A stretch of DNA of 64,000 nucleotides. It comes from Terriglobus sp. RCC_193 (GTDB lineage: Bacteria; Acidobacteriota; Terriglobia; Terriglobales; Acidobacteriaceae). The first letter of the stretch is position 1. Every line of letters begins with the position of its first letter. The translations under genes were made by a program, and so were the position numbers. This document shows positions 61,971-64,000 of the stretch, in pieces. Below the pieces are notes generated by a model. That model searched no databases and was not told the origin of the DNA. It was given only the letters and a program-made list of their open reading frames with translations. The stretch covers positions 992,001 through 1,056,000 of the forward strand of contig NZ_JBFUPK010000001.1 of assembly GCF_041355105.1 (NCBI RefSeq), read 5' to 3'.

Positions 61971-63959
61971 TTATCCACCAATCGGCAGGCTCGGCTGTGT
62001 GGGCTTCTGATGAATCTTCACAGCGCCCTTCTTCGTGTACTCATCGATCAGCGTCTGCATGTACACGCCAAACAGTTCCGCGCGCTGCTGTTCAATCAGC
62101 TTGTCACGCTGCGCCGGGAACGACTTCGCAATGTCCTCAGCCGAGGGCTCCTGCTTGTCCGTCACCTGCGCCACCACGCCGGTTTCACCATTTGCAATGG
62201 GAGCACTGATGCCGCCCTTCGCCAGGTCAAACACCACTGCAGCGCCACCGCTCATCGGCCCCACATCCGGCACATTGCCCGTGCGGCCGACCAGGTCCGA
62301 CGACTTCACCGGCAGACCCATTTCCTTCGCAGCCGCATGCAGATCACCCAGCAGCTTCGCCTGATCGCTCAGCTTCTGCAGCTTCGCCTGCAACATCTGC
62401 GGTACCTGCTCACTGCGATAGTCGTTCAGCAGCTTGTCCTTCCACTCCGCGAACGTGGGCGCATGCGCGGCCTGCACATCGGCAGTCTGGAAGACAACAT
62501 ACGTGCCCTCACCCGCAGGTGCGAAACGCGGCGAATCACCCTTCTTGCCCGTGAATGCCGCCTGCATCATCTGCGCGCTGTCCGGCAAGCCCGGAATGGT
62601 ATCGCTGCTGGTCAACCAGTTCGACGTCGTCACCTTCAGGTTGTGCGCGGCAGCGGTCTTGTCCATGCCGTCCTTCGCAGCCTGATTGGCAATCTGTCCG
62701 GTCAGCGCCTGCAGTGCCTTCGCTCCATTCTGCTGTTCCAGAATCGGACGAATCTCACCCGCAACCTCGCTCAACGGTTTGTCATGTGCTTCGTCGCGCG
62801 CTTCGGCCTGAATGATGTGATAGCCAAACGTCGTGTGCACCAGCCCGGAGGTCTCACCCGCCTTCAGTGCCATTGCGGCATCCTGGAACGGCTTCACCAT
62901 CTGGCCATTGGACTTCACATAACCCAGTTCGCCGCCCTGCTCCTTCGAGCCAGGATCGTCCGAGTTCTCTTTCGCCAGCTTCGCAAAGTCGCCACCCGCA
63001 TGGATCTTATCCAGAATCCCCTGAGCCTTGGCCTTCGCCGCTGCATCCGCCTTCGCGTCGCCCTGCGGAGCCGAGATCAGGATGTGGCGCACCTTCACCT
63101 GCTGGTCTACGTGATAGTCAGCCTTGTGCGCGTTGTAGTAGGCCTGCACATCGGCATCGGTCACCTGCGGCTTGCCGCCCGGCAGGTTCGCCAGCGTCAC
63201 AGGGATGTACTGAATCTGCCGCTTCTCCGCAACAGCCGTCGCATAGCGCGCCTTGTTCGCGTTGAACCATTTCTCCAAGTCGCTGTCGATCGGGTTTACC
63301 GTCTTGGCAATGTCCGCGGACGAAACCGTCACGTAGTCGAACTTCACCTTCGCGTCCTGCTTGCGCACCATTTCGCGCACCGCATTGTCGCTCACCACCG
63401 CGCCTGCCGTCACAAACTCCTGCAGCTTGCGTCCGGTCAGCTCCTGGCGGATCTTTTCCTCGAACTCCGCAATGCTCGCAAAGCCAAGGCGTGTCGTCAC
63501 AAACTCGCGATACTTGTCGTCGCCAATGAACTTGCCATCCGGAAAGAAGAACTGGCCAAGCTGACCTGTCTGCAATTCCTTCTGCACATCAGCCGGGCTC
63601 GCGCTCAGGCCAAGGCGGTCGGCCTCGCGATCTTCAATTGCCTGTGCAATCAGCAGCTGCTGTGCCTGCGCCTCAAAACGCGGCATCAGGAACGGCAGAT
63701 ACTGCGCGGGCAGGTTCTGCTGCTGCGCCAGGTTCTGCGCCACCTGCGACACTTCGGTGGCTTTGATCTCCGTCGCATCGCTAAAACGGCCAAAGAAACC
63801 CGGCTTGCGCACCGAAGCATACACGCCCTGTGGCGTGCCGGAGATGCCGTCATACAGACCCGGCACCAGGTAGAGCACCATCGAAAGCGTGGCGACGCCG
63901 ATGATTACGGCGAAAATCGCCTTTGTTACACGGTTATCCTTCTGCAGAGAACGAATCAT
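61971..63959 (-). CDS. PpiD/SurA-type periplasmic peptidyl-prolyl isomerase chaperone
   Basis: A 662-residue inner-membrane-anchored foldase. One N-terminal helix (KAIFAVIIGVATLSMVLYLVPGLY) anchors a periplasmic SurA_N-like chaperone region (LAQQQNLPAQYLPFLMPRFEAQAQQLLIAQAIEDREADRLGLSAS). A parvulin domain at about 300-400 has VKVRHILISAPQGD, AGGDFAKLAKENSDDPGSKEQGGELGYV and AMALKAGETSGLVHTTFGYHIIQAEAR. The C-terminal half is a second, degenerate foldase-like region. The layout is that of PpiD, which helps newly exported proteins fold. ATG 63959 (MIRSLQKDNR) is chosen; an ATG eight codons upstream is possible and the promoter may lie beyond the window. Confidence 0.9.
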   Translation of the reverse strand: MIRSLQKDNRVTKAIFAVIIGVATLSMVLYLVPGLYDGISGTPQGVYASVRKPGFFGRFSDATEIKATEVSQVAQNLAQQQNLPAQYLPFLMPRFEAQAQQLLIAQAIEDREADRLGLSASPADVQKELQTGQLGQFFFPDGKFIGDDKYREFVTTRLGFASIAEFEEKIRQELTGRKLQEFVTAGAVVSDNAVREMVRKQDAKVKFDYVTVSSADIAKTVNPIDSDLEKWFNANKARYATAVAEKRQIQYIPVTLANLPGGKPQVTDADVQAYYNAHKADYHVDQQVKVRHILISAPQGDAKADAAAKAKAQGILDKIHAGGDFAKLAKENSDDPGSKEQGGELGYVKSNGQMVKPFQDAAMALKAGETSGLVHTTFGYHIIQAEARDEAHDKPLSEVAGEIRPILEQQNGAKALQALTGQIANQAAKDGMDKTAAAHNLKVTTSNWLTSSDTIPGLPDSAQMMQAAFTGKKGDSPRFAPAGEGTYVVFQTADVQAAHAPTFAEWKDKLLNDYRSEQVPQMLQAKLQKLSDQAKLLGDLHAAAKEMGLPVKSSDLVGRTGNVPDVGPMSGGAAVVFDLAKGGISAPIANGETGVVAQVTDKQEPSAEDIAKSFPAQRDKLIEQQRAELFGVYMQTLIDEYTKKGAVKIHQKPTQPSLPIGG

Positions 63960-64000
63960 TGGCTTTCGACGGAAACCCTTCAAAGAGTGAATCAGGATGT

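Overview
The window looks like chromosomal DNA of an Acidobacteriota member, probably family Acidobacteriaceae (Terriglobus/Granulicella/Edaphobacter type). This is inferred from the gene set and style: Gram-negative envelope genes (lpxB, an LptF-LptG type permease, a TonB-dependent receptor with an N-terminal carboxypeptidase-regulatory-like domain), a secreted VWA protein of acidobacterial flavour, moderately high G+C, and intergenic palindromic repeats. No rRNA, tRNA, CRISPR array, transposase or phage gene was found. The window starts inside a myo-inositol oxygenase gene and ends just upstream of a PpiD-like chaperone gene.

Layout. 1-9.8 kb: inositol oxygenase (partial), a PfkB sugar kinase, nadA-nadC, type IB topoisomerase, an AzgA-type purine permease, a DsbA-like thiol protein, a 700-bp repeat-rich spacer, and nadE. 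9.8-20.2 kb: a polyprenyl-phosphate sugar transferase, a ChbG/HpnK deacetylase, an orphan LytS-type kinase, ribA, an OmpA-type lipoprotein, uvrC, a zinc metallopeptidase and a GT39-like membrane protein. 20.2-27.1 kb: an amino-acid permease, then a HipA-like kinase translationally overlapped with a DUF3037 gene, an A+T-richer gene resembling the Nmad2 (nucleotide-modification-associated) family, glgA, rsmA, a secreted unknown and ruvC. 27.2-36 kb: fatty-acid desaturase, a two-component pair, a fused LptF-LptG permease, a secreted FKBP, an ABC exporter, and a globin-nsrR nitric-oxide module. 36-41.3 kb: Sel1 and J-domain proteins, a pteridine-reductase-like SDR, a secreted protein, and groES-groEL behind two CIRCE-like operators. 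41.4-50 kb: an AlgI-like MBOAT/SGNH pair, a VWA protein, a TonB receptor under a cobalamin riboswitch, threonine aldolase and hemW. 50-64 kb: a second ABC exporter, a PhoU-like protein plus Pit phosphate transporter, a WXXGXW-repeat secreted protein, lpxB, an inactive-looking M1 peptidase with a C-terminal TPR-like tail, a malQ operon, repeats and a PpiD-like foldase.

Most of the window is housekeeping DNA. The least ordinary parts are the 21.6-23.6 kb segment (HipA-like kinase/DUF3037 pair facing an Nmad2-like gene), the single-chain LptF-LptG permease, the M1 pseudo-peptidase, the globin/NsrR module with a candidate operator, the tandem CIRCE elements and the hairpin-rich dispersed repeats at 7.8, 39.5, 59.1 and 61.7 kb. 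I found no clear evidence of a complete, wholly new multi-gene system. The HipA-like/DUF3037 pair is the best candidate for an undercharacterised one.
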